Assembly (NCBI GenBank): GCA_028678905.1
Contig: JAJRCO010000375.1
Coordinates: 1 to 5,216, forward strand
Direction of reading: 5' to 3'
Source: Methanomicrobiales archaeon
Lineage (GTDB): Archaea; Halobacteriota; Methanomicrobia; Methanomicrobiales; JACTUA01
Length of the DNA: 5,216 nucleotides
In this document: positions 1 to 5,216 of the stretch, piece by piece
How the letters are laid out: each line of letters begins with the position of its first letter
Numbering within the stretch: position 1 is the first letter of the stretch
Notes under the pieces: generated by a model
Told to the model about the DNA's origin: nothing
Database searches by the model: none
What the model saw: only the letters and a program-made list of their open reading frames with translations
Translations under genes and position numbers: made by a program

Positions 1-545
1 CGGGCTTCCTCTCCAACGGAAAGTTCTTTCATATTTATTTCTGCCTGTTTTTCGGACTTTCCTGAGGGGGGCTCCACCCAGAACTCCAGTTTCAATCCCG
101 TACTTTTTTTCAATCCTTTAACGGTTGCCTCGGCCGAGAGGGTCTTTCCAATTGACGAATAAGGGTGTGAAAGCACAAGCAGGCGTTCGAGATCTGCTTT
201 TTCCTCGATTACATAGATACGCGTCCAACCGGATTCCCACCAGACGATTTCTTCTTCCTTAGTAATCCTGACCGTGGCGTATACTTCAGCTGATCCGTTA
301 GCAGAAACCCGGAAAACCGTTTCTATTTCTTCATTTGGTTTCAGCTCTGCCTGGTAGCGTCCTGTTCCATAAGGAAAAGAAATGAAAGAGGTATCCAGAG
401 AGTGTAATTCCACGTCAAGTCCTTTAAGAGTTTTTCCTCCTATGTTTTTCAATTTGAACGTTAGCCATTGCTGTCCTTTAAATATCTCAGTAGGGGACAA
501 TTGGTACTCGAAAGGGTACTTATATTTCGGTGCATTTTTTTTCAT
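1..545 (-). CDS. Hypothetical beta-rich protein, N-terminal part (3' end outside window)
   Basis: The minus-strand frame is open from an ATG at 545 to the window edge (181 codons plus 2 bases), so the C-terminus is missing. The start is supported by a strong Shine-Dalgarno sequence, GGAGGG, a few bases upstream (minus strand reads AAGGAGGGCTAA before ATG). No signal peptide or membrane helix is visible; the N-terminus is lysine-rich, suggesting a cytoplasmic start. Residues about 25-115 alternate hydrophobic and polar residues with turns such as LKNIGGKTLKGLDVEL (31-46) and LKPNEEIETVFRV (68-80), resembling CARDB or NEW3-like Ig-fold modules in which a conserved N-x-G turn is followed by a 'L.PNEE..V.F.V' strand. 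A second module seems to begin near residue 125 and includes KLEFWVEPPSGK (152-163). I do not recognise the family, and no function is assigned. Codon use is coding-like throughout. Its neighbour on the same strand, tRNA-Val, lies over 700 bases upstream, so it is probably transcribed alone or leads an operon to the left. Confidence 0.8.
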   Translation of the reverse strand, partial: MKKNAPKYKYPFEYQLSPTEIFKGQQWLTFKLKNIGGKTLKGLDVELHSLDTSFISFPYGTGRYQAELKPNEEIETVFRVSANGSAEVYATVRITKEEEIVWWESGWTRIYVIEEKADLERLLVLSHPYSSIGKTLSAEATVKGLKKSTGLKLEFWVEPPSGKSEKQAEINMKELSVGEEA

Positions 546-548
546 TTA

Positions 549-556
549 GCCCTCCT
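549..556 (-). promoter_or_regulatory. Ribosome binding site of the left-edge gene
   Basis: The minus strand reads AAGGAGGG followed by CTAA and the ATG at 545. This nearly perfect complement of the 16S 3' end lies at normal spacing and fixes the start codon of the left-edge gene. It is the strongest Shine-Dalgarno site in the window. Confidence 0.75.
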
Positions 557-642
557 TACGTCTATGAGTCGCTGAAGAAATGAATATGTCTACAAACCAC
601 TTCGGATTGGATACTCCATAGAGCATGCGTAAGATAGTGGGG

Positions 643-655
643 GATATAATATATC
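643..655 (-). promoter_or_regulatory. Candidate TATA box for the left-edge gene
   Basis: The stretch GATATAATATATC is nearly symmetrical and is the most AT-rich spot upstream of the gene starting at 545. On the minus strand it is preceded by TAAAA, compatible with a purine/A-rich BRE. Transcription would begin about 25 bases downstream, giving a leader of roughly 75 bases that includes the Shine-Dalgarno site. Its symmetry means it could also act on the plus strand, where no gene follows. Prediction by eye only. Confidence 0.35.
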
Positions 656-741
656 TTTTACCCAAATTGCATCGAAAAGATCGACGGATTAGTTATTCTC
701 TAGGTGCCCGATCCTGAGTAAAAAGTACCCAGTTCTATGCA

Positions 742-781
742 CTGCAGGGAGTGGTGCCCTTACAATTCATCATCCCTGCGG
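742..781. repeat. Inverted repeat, 9-bp stem
   Basis: CTGCAGGGA (742-750) can pair with TCCCTGCGG (773-781), giving nine pairs including one G-T/U, around a 22-base loop. The core GCAGGGAGTG of the left arm (744-753) recurs as an exact direct copy at 837-846, so the middle element TCCCTGC (773-779) could pair with either flanking copy. No T-tract follows on either strand, so it does not look like a terminator. Function unknown. Confidence 0.4.
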
Positions 782-836
782 CAGGATGCCGGTATTGGCC
801 TTTTGCGTATCTAGTGTGTCTATGATCGTTTTAATA

Positions 837-846
837 GCAGGGAGTG
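837..846. repeat. Direct copy of GCAGGGAGTG
   Basis: An exact 10-base copy of positions 744-753, 93 bases further along. It brings a second partner for the TCCCTGC element at 773-779. It may be a coincidence, a protein-binding site or part of a structured RNA. Confidence 0.35.
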
Positions 847-914
847 ACAGTAGTGACTATATCGCCACGACATAGACCTGATCGCCGGCCCGATTATCCC
901 AAGAACCCCCAGCC

Positions 915-929
915 CGGGTCTGAGACCCG
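915..929. repeat. Small GC-rich hairpin
   Basis: CGGGTC and GACCCG are perfectly complementary around a TGA loop (6-bp stem). Neither strand has a T-tract after it, so it is not a typical terminator. It lies within the putative decayed gene and may simply be chance sequence. Confidence 0.3.
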
Positions 930-1276
930 TCAGGATAAAGATCGGCACCGTGAAATGGAATAGCACCACCACTATGATTCTTCCCATCCGCACCCTTCAC
1001 ACCATGTGCAGGAAAAACCAGTCCTCCCTTACCAGCACAACGCTCATTCCTACTCCCATGGTGGGGAGCTGCCTTCCGATACAAACCCATCCGGGCCTAT
1101 CAGGCCTCGAAGAAAAAGATGAAGACCGGGTCCAAGCCCTGTCCTATTTTGCTTGTCACACAATTTTAAGATCTTGCTCCAAATCTGTTCTTTCCAGATA
1201 ATGTAGATGGGAATATCGCCTACCACAGGCGTAAATACCACTCATCACAAGATACCGAGAAGGGTGAGGGAGATAA

Positions 1277-1350
1277 TGGGCTCGTCGTGATTCGAACACG
1301 AGATCTCCGCCGTGTCAAGGCGACGTCATAGCCAACTAGACCACGAGCCC
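1277..1350 (-). tRNA. tRNA-Val (anticodon GAC)
   Basis: The minus strand folds into a full 74-base cloverleaf. The acceptor stem GGGCTCG/CGAGCCC is perfect over seven pairs with discriminator A (1277). The D arm contains AGTTGGCTA, and the anticodon arm is TCGCC-TTGACAC-GGCGG with loop anticodon GAC (reads GUC and GUU valine codons). The variable loop has five bases, and the T arm is TCGTG-TTCGAAT-CACGA with a perfect 5-bp stem. No intron is present. The 3' CCA is not encoded (the next bases are TTA), so it must be added after transcription, as is common in archaea. The gene stands alone, transcribed away from the DUF4389-like gene. Confidence 0.97.
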
Positions 1351-1390
1351 TCACTGCGTCGAAAGACGGATAAAAAATTGGTGACCTCAG

Positions 1391-1398
1391 TATATTAA
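1391..1398 (-). promoter_or_regulatory. TATA-like box of tRNA-Val
   Basis: The minus strand reads TTAATATA, with its centre about 44 bases before the mature tRNA 5' end. With transcription starting some 25 bases downstream, the precursor would carry a leader of about 15-20 bases for RNase P to remove. This layout is usual for archaeal tRNA genes, which rely on an upstream TATA box. Confidence 0.5.
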
Positions 1399-1483
1399 TC
1401 ATTCTCATCGAGTCAAATGGCTCCCTTTTTTTGGCAGATAAAATAAATTTCTTAAATGGAGCATCCCGCTCAGAAAGAACGTA

Positions 1484-1493
1484 TCTTTATTAT
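1484..1493 (+). promoter_or_regulatory. Candidate TATA box for the DUF4389-like gene
   Basis: TCTTTATTAT is centred about 27 bases before the ATG at 1516, the spacing expected if the mRNA begins at or next to that ATG. No Shine-Dalgarno sequence precedes 1516, consistent with a leaderless message. A second AT-rich element at about 1437-1450 (GATAAAATAAATTT) could instead give a leader of about 45 bases. Confidence 0.35.
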
Positions 1494-1515
1494 CCTCCGC
1501 TTAGAATTCGTATCT

Positions 1516-1887
1516 ATGGCAGAAGGTGGGTCAAAATTACGCCAGCTGTTTACCTATGAGCGGAAGGCGAGTAGAATCGAGTTGTTCGTACGAATCGTCT
1601 ACTGGATACTTATCGGGATTGTTATTACGGTATATGGATTCCTCGCGGGAATCTGCCTGATTATTCAGTGGTTCGTTATCTTGATTCTAGGGCGCAGGAA
1701 CCAGGGTCTCGGGCAGTTCATCCAGGGTTATGTCGAGTATTATGTCCATGTTCTGAATTACATCTACTTCTTTACTGATACGCGTCCAAAAATACTCCCA
1801 GAACCAGTGAAGATCTTCGAGGAAGTAACGGGGATACAAGAAGTTACTCCAGCTTCCGCAGAGAAGAAAAATAATCAGCAGTATTGA
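1516..1887 (+). CDS. DUF4389-like small membrane protein
   Basis: The 123-residue product begins with a short soluble N-terminus (MAEGGSKLRQLFTYERKASR). It continues into two hydrophobic segments at about residues 22-42 and 43-58, then the signature GRRNQGLGQFIQGYVEYYVHVL (59-80) and NYIYFFTDTRPKILPEP (81-97), and ends in a polar tail. The order of a Glu/Arg-rich start, two helices, 'W-F-x-I-L-x-x-G-R', an amphipathic stretch and 'Y-x-Y-F-x-T-D-x-x-P' is that of the DUF4389 family, whose function is unknown; the assignment comes from recalled family patterns. The protein should sit in the cytoplasmic membrane. The same frame also has an ATG at 1456, which would add 20 residues. I prefer 1516 because the protein then begins where family members begin and a TATA-like box sits about 27 bases upstream; neither ATG has a good ribosome site. 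It is a single gene with its own terminator, convergent with serA. Confidence 0.8.
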   Translation: MAEGGSKLRQLFTYERKASRIELFVRIVYWILIGIVITVYGFLAGICLIIQWFVILILGRRNQGLGQFIQGYVEYYVHVLNYIYFFTDTRPKILPEPVKIFEEVTGIQEVTPASAEKKNNQQY

Positions 1888-1891
1888 TGTT

Positions 1892-1913
1892 GGATTTTTA
1901 AAAAAAATAATCC
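1892..1913 (-). terminator. Terminator of serA
   Basis: Read on the minus strand, the same AT-rich element gives a run of eight T residues (opposite A1900-1907), followed by more T after AAAA. It lies about 60 bases past the serA stop. It thus probably stops transcription from both convergent genes. Confidence 0.5.
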
Positions 1914-1922
1914 TTTTTTCTT
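1892..1922 (+). terminator. Terminator of the DUF4389-like gene
   Basis: Five bases after the stop codon, GGATT (1892-1896) can pair with AATCC (1909-1913) across an A-rich loop. Six T residues (1914-1919) and then CTT follow. A T-tract after the stop is the main archaeal termination signal; the weak stem may only assist. Confidence 0.6.
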
Positions 1923-1969
1923 ATCATTAAAATGGTCGATGAAAGGGGAAGTAGAGCTGTCCTCTTATG

Positions 1970-3553
1970 CTACAATTTCACGAATCTGGCCGTGAAAATA
2001 CCGACCTTTGTGCGGATCTTCTCCATCACATCAGGAGGGACTTCACTGTCCACATTCAGAACCATGATTGCCTCTTCACCGGGGTTGATCCTCCCCACCT
2101 GCATGCCTGCGATATTGATGTTGGCTTCTCCGAGAATGGTGGAAGCACGGCCGATCACCCCCGGCTTGTCCAGGTGACGGGATACGATCACATAGCCTTC
2201 GGGGATCATATCCATGGTATACCCACCAATGGATACGATGCGGCTTATCCCTTTCATCAGCACCGATCCACTCATCGTCTCCCCCATTCGATCGGTCTTG
2301 GCACTGATGGTGATCAGGTTCTTGAATCCATGAGATTCCTCGGTAACGGTCTCTCGGATCGTGATTCCTCTCTCCCTTGCGATATACTCTGCATTGATGA
2401 TATTTGCTGGGGTCTGGAGGATTGGATCCATCATTCCTTTCAGCACATGTCGGGTGATAATGCGGGTATTCCCCGAAAATTGCCCTATTTCTCCTCCATA
2501 TACAAGGTCTACGGATTCAAGCCTCCCCTCCAGGAGCTGGATGAGGAATCGTCCCATCTTTTCGCTGAGGGTGGCGAAAGGCTCGATGCGATCCTGGAGC
2601 TCTGACGGGATGGTCGGAGCGTTTACTGCGTATTTTGCCTGTTCTCCCTGAAGTACGGCGATGATCTCTTTGGCCACGGTGATAGCAACATTTTGCTGGG
2701 CTTCCACGGTGCTTGCACCTAGGTGTGGAGTGACTATAACATTCTCCAGTTCAAGGAGTGGCGATTTTAACGGTGGTTCATCTTCAAAGACATCTAGGGC
2801 AGCTCCTGCAACCTTGCCGCTTTTGAGGCCTTCTAACAGAGCTTTTTCATCGATGATCCCTCCACGGGCGCAATTAATGATCCGAACACCCTTTTTCATC
2901 AGTGCGATCCGTTGCGCATTGATCACGTGTTTCGTCTCTTTCGTGAGCGGGGTATGGATCGTGATAAAGTCTGCATTCCGGATTACGTCATCGAGAGGCA
3001 TCAGCTCGACACCCAATTCTCGAGCCCGATCGGCACTAATGAAAGGGTCATAAGCGAGACATCGCATCTCCATCGCATTGGCCCGTCTGGCGACCTCCCG
3101 ACCGATTCGGCCCAGCCCCAGGATTCCGAGTGATTTATCGTTCAGCTCGATTCCCATGAACTTCGACCGCTTCCACTGTTTCTGCTTCAGCGACATGTTC
3201 GCCTGTGGGATGTTGCGGGCGAGTGCGAGCATCATCGCAATGGTATGTTCAGTGGCGGCAAGGGTGTTCCCTTCCGGTGCATTCACAACAGGAATCCCTC
3301 TCTTCGTGGCTGCATCCACCTCGATATTATCTACACCGGTTCCCGCCCGGCCGATGATCTTCAGGTTCTTCCCCGCTTCGATGATACGCGAGGTAACCTG
3401 GGTCCCGCTCCGCACCACCAGTGCATCATAGTCCTTGATGATCTCCACGAGTTCGTCCTCTGGAAGATCGGTGCGGACATCTACCCTGAAATGCTCCTGC
3501 AGAAGAGCAAGCCCCTCTTCCGCGACCGGATCGCTCACGAGAATTCGATACAT
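1970..3553 (-). CDS. serA: D-3-phosphoglycerate dehydrogenase (SerA)
   Basis: This enzyme oxidises 3-phosphoglycerate to 3-phosphohydroxypyruvate with NAD+, the first step of the phosphorylated serine pathway in the cytoplasm. The 527-residue length fits the long SerA type. Residues 1-100 and 285-310 form the substrate-binding lobe, and about 101-284 the nucleotide-binding lobe, with GLGRIG at 146-151 and YDP at 168-170. The D-2-hydroxyacid dehydrogenase catalytic triad is present: Arg230 (NCARGG), Glu259 (EDEPP) and His277 (TPHLGAS). An intervening ASB domain spans about 320-445, and a C-terminal ACT domain (about 453-527) contains RHLDKPGVIGRA and GEANINIAGMQVGR; by family knowledge this is where serine binds for feedback inhibition (Asp462 and Asn480 are candidate contacts). 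I chose the start at 3553 because GAGG lies nine bases upstream and the protein then begins MYRILVSDP, as relatives do; an in-frame ATG at 3568 would add five residues. It ends in TAG. It is transcribed divergently from ppsA and convergently with the DUF4389-like gene. No residue looks defective. Confidence 0.97.
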   Translation of the reverse strand: MYRILVSDPVAEEGLALLQEHFRVDVRTDLPEDELVEIIKDYDALVVRSGTQVTSRIIEAGKNLKIIGRAGTGVDNIEVDAATKRGIPVVNAPEGNTLAATEHTIAMMLALARNIPQANMSLKQKQWKRSKFMGIELNDKSLGILGLGRIGREVARRANAMEMRCLAYDPFISADRARELGVELMPLDDVIRNADFITIHTPLTKETKHVINAQRIALMKKGVRIINCARGGIIDEKALLEGLKSGKVAGAALDVFEDEPPLKSPLLELENVIVTPHLGASTVEAQQNVAITVAKEIIAVLQGEQAKYAVNAPTIPSELQDRIEPFATLSEKMGRFLIQLLEGRLESVDLVYGGEIGQFSGNTRIITRHVLKGMMDPILQTPANIINAEYIARERGITIRETVTEESHGFKNLITISAKTDRMGETMSGSVLMKGISRIVSIGGYTMDMIPEGYVIVSRHLDKPGVIGRASTILGEANINIAGMQVGRINPGEEAIMVLNVDSEVPPDVMEKIRTKVGIFTARFVKL

Positions 3554-3562
3554 ACTATCTAG

Positions 3563-3566
3563 CCTC
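3563..3566 (-). promoter_or_regulatory. Ribosome binding site deciding the serA start
   Basis: The minus strand reads GAGG nine bases before the ATG at 3553. It overlaps the alternative ATG at 3568, so use of this site implies that 3553, not 3568, is the start codon. Confidence 0.5.
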
Positions 3567-3589
3567 ATATCGTTTGTACACTCTGAATA

Positions 3590-3608
3590 TTGATGCTTTT
3601 CTCATCAA
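3590..3608. promoter_or_regulatory. Candidate operator: TTGATG-N7-CATCAA
   Basis: TTGATG (3590-3595) and CATCAA (3603-3608) are perfect inverted half-sites with a 7-base spacer, so their centres are 13 bases apart. The element lies between the divergent serA and ppsA starts, two bases from the TATA-like box at 3611-3620. A dimeric regulator bound here would cover the BRE side of the ppsA box and the initiation region predicted for serA. The regulator is unknown, and the idea rests on position and symmetry only. Confidence 0.4.
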
Positions 3609-3610
3609 GC

Positions 3611-3620
3611 TATATTAAAT
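3611..3620. promoter_or_regulatory. TATA-like box of ppsA, possibly shared with serA
   Basis: TATATTAAAT is centred 24-25 bases before the ATG at 3640, the spacing expected for a leaderless ppsA transcript. Read on the minus strand it is ATTTAATATA, also an acceptable archaeal TATA box, which would start serA transcription near 3589 with a leader of about 36 bases containing its GAGG site. A separate serA box at about 3586-3591 (AATATT) cannot be excluded. Confidence 0.55.
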
Positions 3621-3639
3621 CCGGAATGGATGAATGAGT

Positions 3640-5216
3640 ATGGAAGCGAGTCTTCGCAACGCCCCAAACATTCTAACCCTCGAGGAGATTACGAAGGATG
3701 ATATCCCGCTCGTGGGCGGAAAAGGTGCCTCACTCGGTGAGATGACTACTATCGGGCTCCCGGTTCCCCCTGCATTCGTGGTCACCGCTCAGGCGTACCG
3801 GAAATTCCTGGTAGAGTCCAGTATTGAAGAGGAATTGTTCGGAAAGCTGGAGGGCATCGATATCGAGAAAACCGATGTCCTGGAGAAAGCGTCCGCTACG
3901 GCTAAAGAGCTTATTCTTAAAACCCCAATGCCGAACTATCTAAAGACCGAGATCAAGAAGGCTTACCAGGCGATGGGGAAGAATGTAGTGGTGGCGGTAC
4001 GGTCTAGTGCCACCGCAGAAGACCTCCCAGGTGCGAGCTTTGCAGGCCAGCAGGAGACCTTTCTGAATATCGTCGGATTCGACGACCTGCTGGAGGCAGT
4101 GCAGAAGTGCTGGGCATCGCTCTTCACACCACGGGCAATCTATTACAGATCCCGTCAGGGATTTCAGGACCGGCAGGTGAATATCGCTGTGGTGGTGCAG
4201 CAGATGATTCCTGCTGAGAAGGCGGGAGTAATGTTCACCTCGCACCCGGTGACGGGAGAACCAGAAACAATCGTAGAAGGCTCATGGGGATTAGGGGAGG
4301 CGATCGTCTCCGGAACCGTATCCCCGGATAAATACGTCTACAATCGGCGAAAGGGAAAGGTGGTGGATAGGGTCATCGGCACGAAAAAGATTGCCATCGT
4401 TCCTGATGGAAAAAAAGGGACAAAGGAAGTGGAGCTGTCCCGGGAGAAACAGGAAGGTCAGGCACTGTCTGAAGATGAAGTCAGGAATCTGGCAGAATTC
4501 GGAAAGATCGCCGAAGAACATTATGGCTCTCCACAGGACGTAGAGTGGGCAATCGTGAAGGACCAGATCTACATTCTTCAGTCCCGACCCATCACCACCA
4601 TCAAAACGCAAGATATCCCGGAGAAGGAGGCCGCAGTAAATGAAACGGAGGGTGAAGGAAAGATTCTCATCCAGGGACAGGGGGCGTCCCCGGGTGTGGC
4701 CTCCGGTTCTGTCGTCATGGTAATGAACATGAAGGATGTGGGAAAGGTCCAGGGAGGTGACATCATGGTTACCCGGATGACCAATCCCGATATGGTGCCG
4801 GCAATGCGGAAAGTTGCTGGAATTGTTACCGACGAAGGGGGGATGACCTGTCATGCTGCTATTGTCAGCAGGGAACTGGGAACACCTGCAGTCGTAGGGA
4901 CGAAAAAAGCCACTACCATCTTAAAGGAAGGCCAGCTAGTCACGATCGATGGAGAGAAGGGATTTGTCTATGAGGGGGGTCTCGCCACTGGAGTCCAAAG
5001 GGCAGGAATGGCGACAGAACGGACAACGGTGGCGGCCGCACCTCTTATCACAGCCACACTCGTTAAGGTGAACGTCTCTCTCCCGGAAGCCGCTGTAAGG
5101 GCAGCAGCCACCGGTGCGGATGGGGTTGGCCTCCTGCGGATAGAGCACCTCATCCTTGGTCTGAATAAGACACCTGGCTGGTATATCCAGAACAGGCGGG
5201 AAGAAGAGTTTATTGA
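3640..5216 (+). CDS. ppsA: Phosphoenolpyruvate synthase (PpsA), 3' end outside window
   Basis: PEP synthase (pyruvate, water dikinase) converts pyruvate, ATP and water to PEP, AMP and phosphate, feeding gluconeogenesis from pyruvate in the cytoplasm. The visible 525 codons cover the N-terminal ATP/pyruvate-kinase-like domain (about 15-320), with GGKGASLGEM at 26-35 (Lys28), VAVRSSATAEDLPGASFAGQQET at 118-140 (Arg121), EGSWGLGEA at 213-221 and its closing QSRP at 314-317. The swivelling phosphohistidine domain (about 345-440) follows, with TCHAA and catalytic His405. The start of the C-terminal PEP/pyruvate barrel includes GADGVGLLRIEH. About 230-250 residues are probably cut off by the window, judging from the family length near 760-800. 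The frame is intact, and no key residue seen is missing. The start at 3640 fits a TATA box about 25 bases upstream; an ATG two codons earlier (3634) is the alternative, and neither has a clear Shine-Dalgarno site. PPDK is less likely because the domain spacing and the linker are of the PpsA type. It diverges from serA. Confidence 0.96.
   Translation, partial: MEASLRNAPNILTLEEITKDDIPLVGGKGASLGEMTTIGLPVPPAFVVTAQAYRKFLVESSIEEELFGKLEGIDIEKTDVLEKASATAKELILKTPMPNYLKTEIKKAYQAMGKNVVVAVRSSATAEDLPGASFAGQQETFLNIVGFDDLLEAVQKCWASLFTPRAIYYRSRQGFQDRQVNIAVVVQQMIPAEKAGVMFTSHPVTGEPETIVEGSWGLGEAIVSGTVSPDKYVYNRRKGKVVDRVIGTKKIAIVPDGKKGTKEVELSREKQEGQALSEDEVRNLAEFGKIAEEHYGSPQDVEWAIVKDQIYILQSRPITTIKTQDIPEKEAAVNETEGEGKILIQGQGASPGVASGSVVMVMNMKDVGKVQGGDIMVTRMTNPDMVPAMRKVAGIVTDEGGMTCHAAIVSRELGTPAVVGTKKATTILKEGQLVTIDGEKGFVYEGGLATGVQRAGMATERTTVAAAPLITATLVKVNVSLPEAAVRAAATGADGVGLLRIEHLILGLNKTPGWYIQNRREEEFI

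Larger units (their letters stand above)
820..1262 (-). pseudogene. Possible decayed membrane-protein gene (tentative)
   Basis: Several minus-strand pieces translate into membrane-like sequence but do not form one open frame. The best is an ATG-initiated frame from 987 to a TAG at 820-822 (55 codons) that contains IIVVVLFHFTVPIFILTGL, a clear helix-like segment, followed by RPGLGVLGIIGPA; its codons are rich in G/C at the third position, as in the real genes here. In the same frame, just upstream of an in-frame TGA (997-999), lies MSVVLVREDWFFLHMV. In other frames further upstream are DPVFIFFFEA and, beginning at 1241, VVFTPVVGDIPIYIIW. Together these could be the remains of a multi-helix protein broken by frameshifts and stops, or the 55-codon piece could be a small real gene. 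No ribosome site supports either. I do not recognise the family. Confidence 0.2.
546..1276. other. 731-base interval without a confident gene
   Basis: Between the left-edge gene and tRNA-Val no frame on either strand shows a convincing gene. Frames open for 60-83 codons exist on both strands around 857-1241, but they overlap one another, lack good ribosome sites and have low-complexity or unconvincing translations. What can be seen: a TATA-like element (643-655), an inverted repeat (742-781) whose left arm recurs at 837-846, a GC-rich hairpin (915-929), and hydrophobic minus-strand fragments between about 820 and 1262 that may be a decayed membrane-protein gene. No tRNA, rRNA or recognisable small-RNA family was found here. 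Confidence 0.6.

Noticed and set aside
915..929. Hairpin as an intrinsic terminator
   Set aside because: Neither strand has a T-tract after the stem, and no gene ends next to it.
857..1090. 77-codon minus-strand open frame (Gly/His-rich)
   Set aside because: It has no ribosome site and a composition atypical of folded proteins. A different frame of the same strand gives the more plausible membrane-like translation.
950..1201. 83-codon plus-strand open frame in the gene-poor interval
   Set aside because: It has no ribosome site, a Thr/Ser/Pro-rich translation without domain features, and overlap with equally open frames on the other strand. It is probably chance.
1277..1350. tRNA-Val as an attachment site of an integrated element
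   Set aside because: No second copy of the tRNA 3' end is seen in the window, and there is no integrase-like frame, so an att site cannot be supported.
1220..1408. 62-codon minus-strand open frame across tRNA-Val
   Set aside because: It runs through the perfectly folding tRNA gene and is explained by that gene.
1967..2605. 212-codon plus-strand open frame opposite serA
   Set aside because: It lies wholly antisense to the intact, conserved serA coding sequence, and its translation is rich in His, Pro and Ser without family features. It is a shadow frame.
2661..3053. 130-codon plus-strand open frame opposite the serA nucleotide-binding domain
   Set aside because: It is antisense to serA and Ser/Arg-rich with no recognisable domain, as expected of a shadow of a coding strand.
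4291..4854. 187-codon minus-strand open frame opposite ppsA
   Set aside because: The ppsA frame here carries conserved PpsA motifs including the TCHAA catalytic histidine region. The antisense translation is His/Asp/Leu-rich without features.

Overview
The window looks like a stretch of a euryarchaeal chromosome, most likely a methanogen of the Methanomicrobia type; this is an inference. The supporting signs are TATA-like boxes at archaeal spacing (one about 25 bases before the ppsA start, suggesting a leaderless mRNA), T-tract terminators, a tRNA gene without an encoded CCA end, an archaeal-style PEP synthase, a SerA carrying both ASB and ACT domains, and a small DUF4389-like membrane protein. 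No mobile element, CRISPR array or defence system is visible.

Layout. Positions 1-545 (minus) hold the start of a gene for an unrecognised, probably beta-sandwich protein that runs off the left edge and has a clear Shine-Dalgarno site. Positions 546-1276 contain no confident gene: a TATA-like element, an inverted repeat with a second direct copy of one arm, a small GC-rich hairpin, and on the minus strand scattered hydrophobic reading frames that may be remains of a membrane-protein gene. Positions 1277-1350 (minus) encode tRNA-Val(GAC) with its own TATA-like box. Positions 1516-1887 (plus) encode the DUF4389-like two-helix membrane protein. A short AT-rich hairpin with T-tracts on both strands separates it from the convergent serA gene.

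Positions 1970-3553 (minus) encode a complete D-3-phosphoglycerate dehydrogenase (SerA). From 3640 to the right edge (plus) lies ppsA, phosphoenolpyruvate synthase, truncated in its C-terminal barrel. The two genes diverge from an 86-base intergenic region that holds one near-symmetrical TATA-like element and an adjacent inverted repeat (TTGATG-N7-CATCAA).

Metabolically, PpsA makes PEP from pyruvate at the entrance to gluconeogenesis. PEP is converted through 2-phosphoglycerate to 3-phosphoglycerate, which SerA draws off toward serine, glycine and C1 units. The divergent pair therefore sits at both ends of a short pathway segment, and coordinated control from the shared region is plausible but unproven. 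The window is mainly housekeeping. The less ordinary parts are the shared serA/ppsA control region, the unknown edge gene and the unexplained 546-1276 interval.
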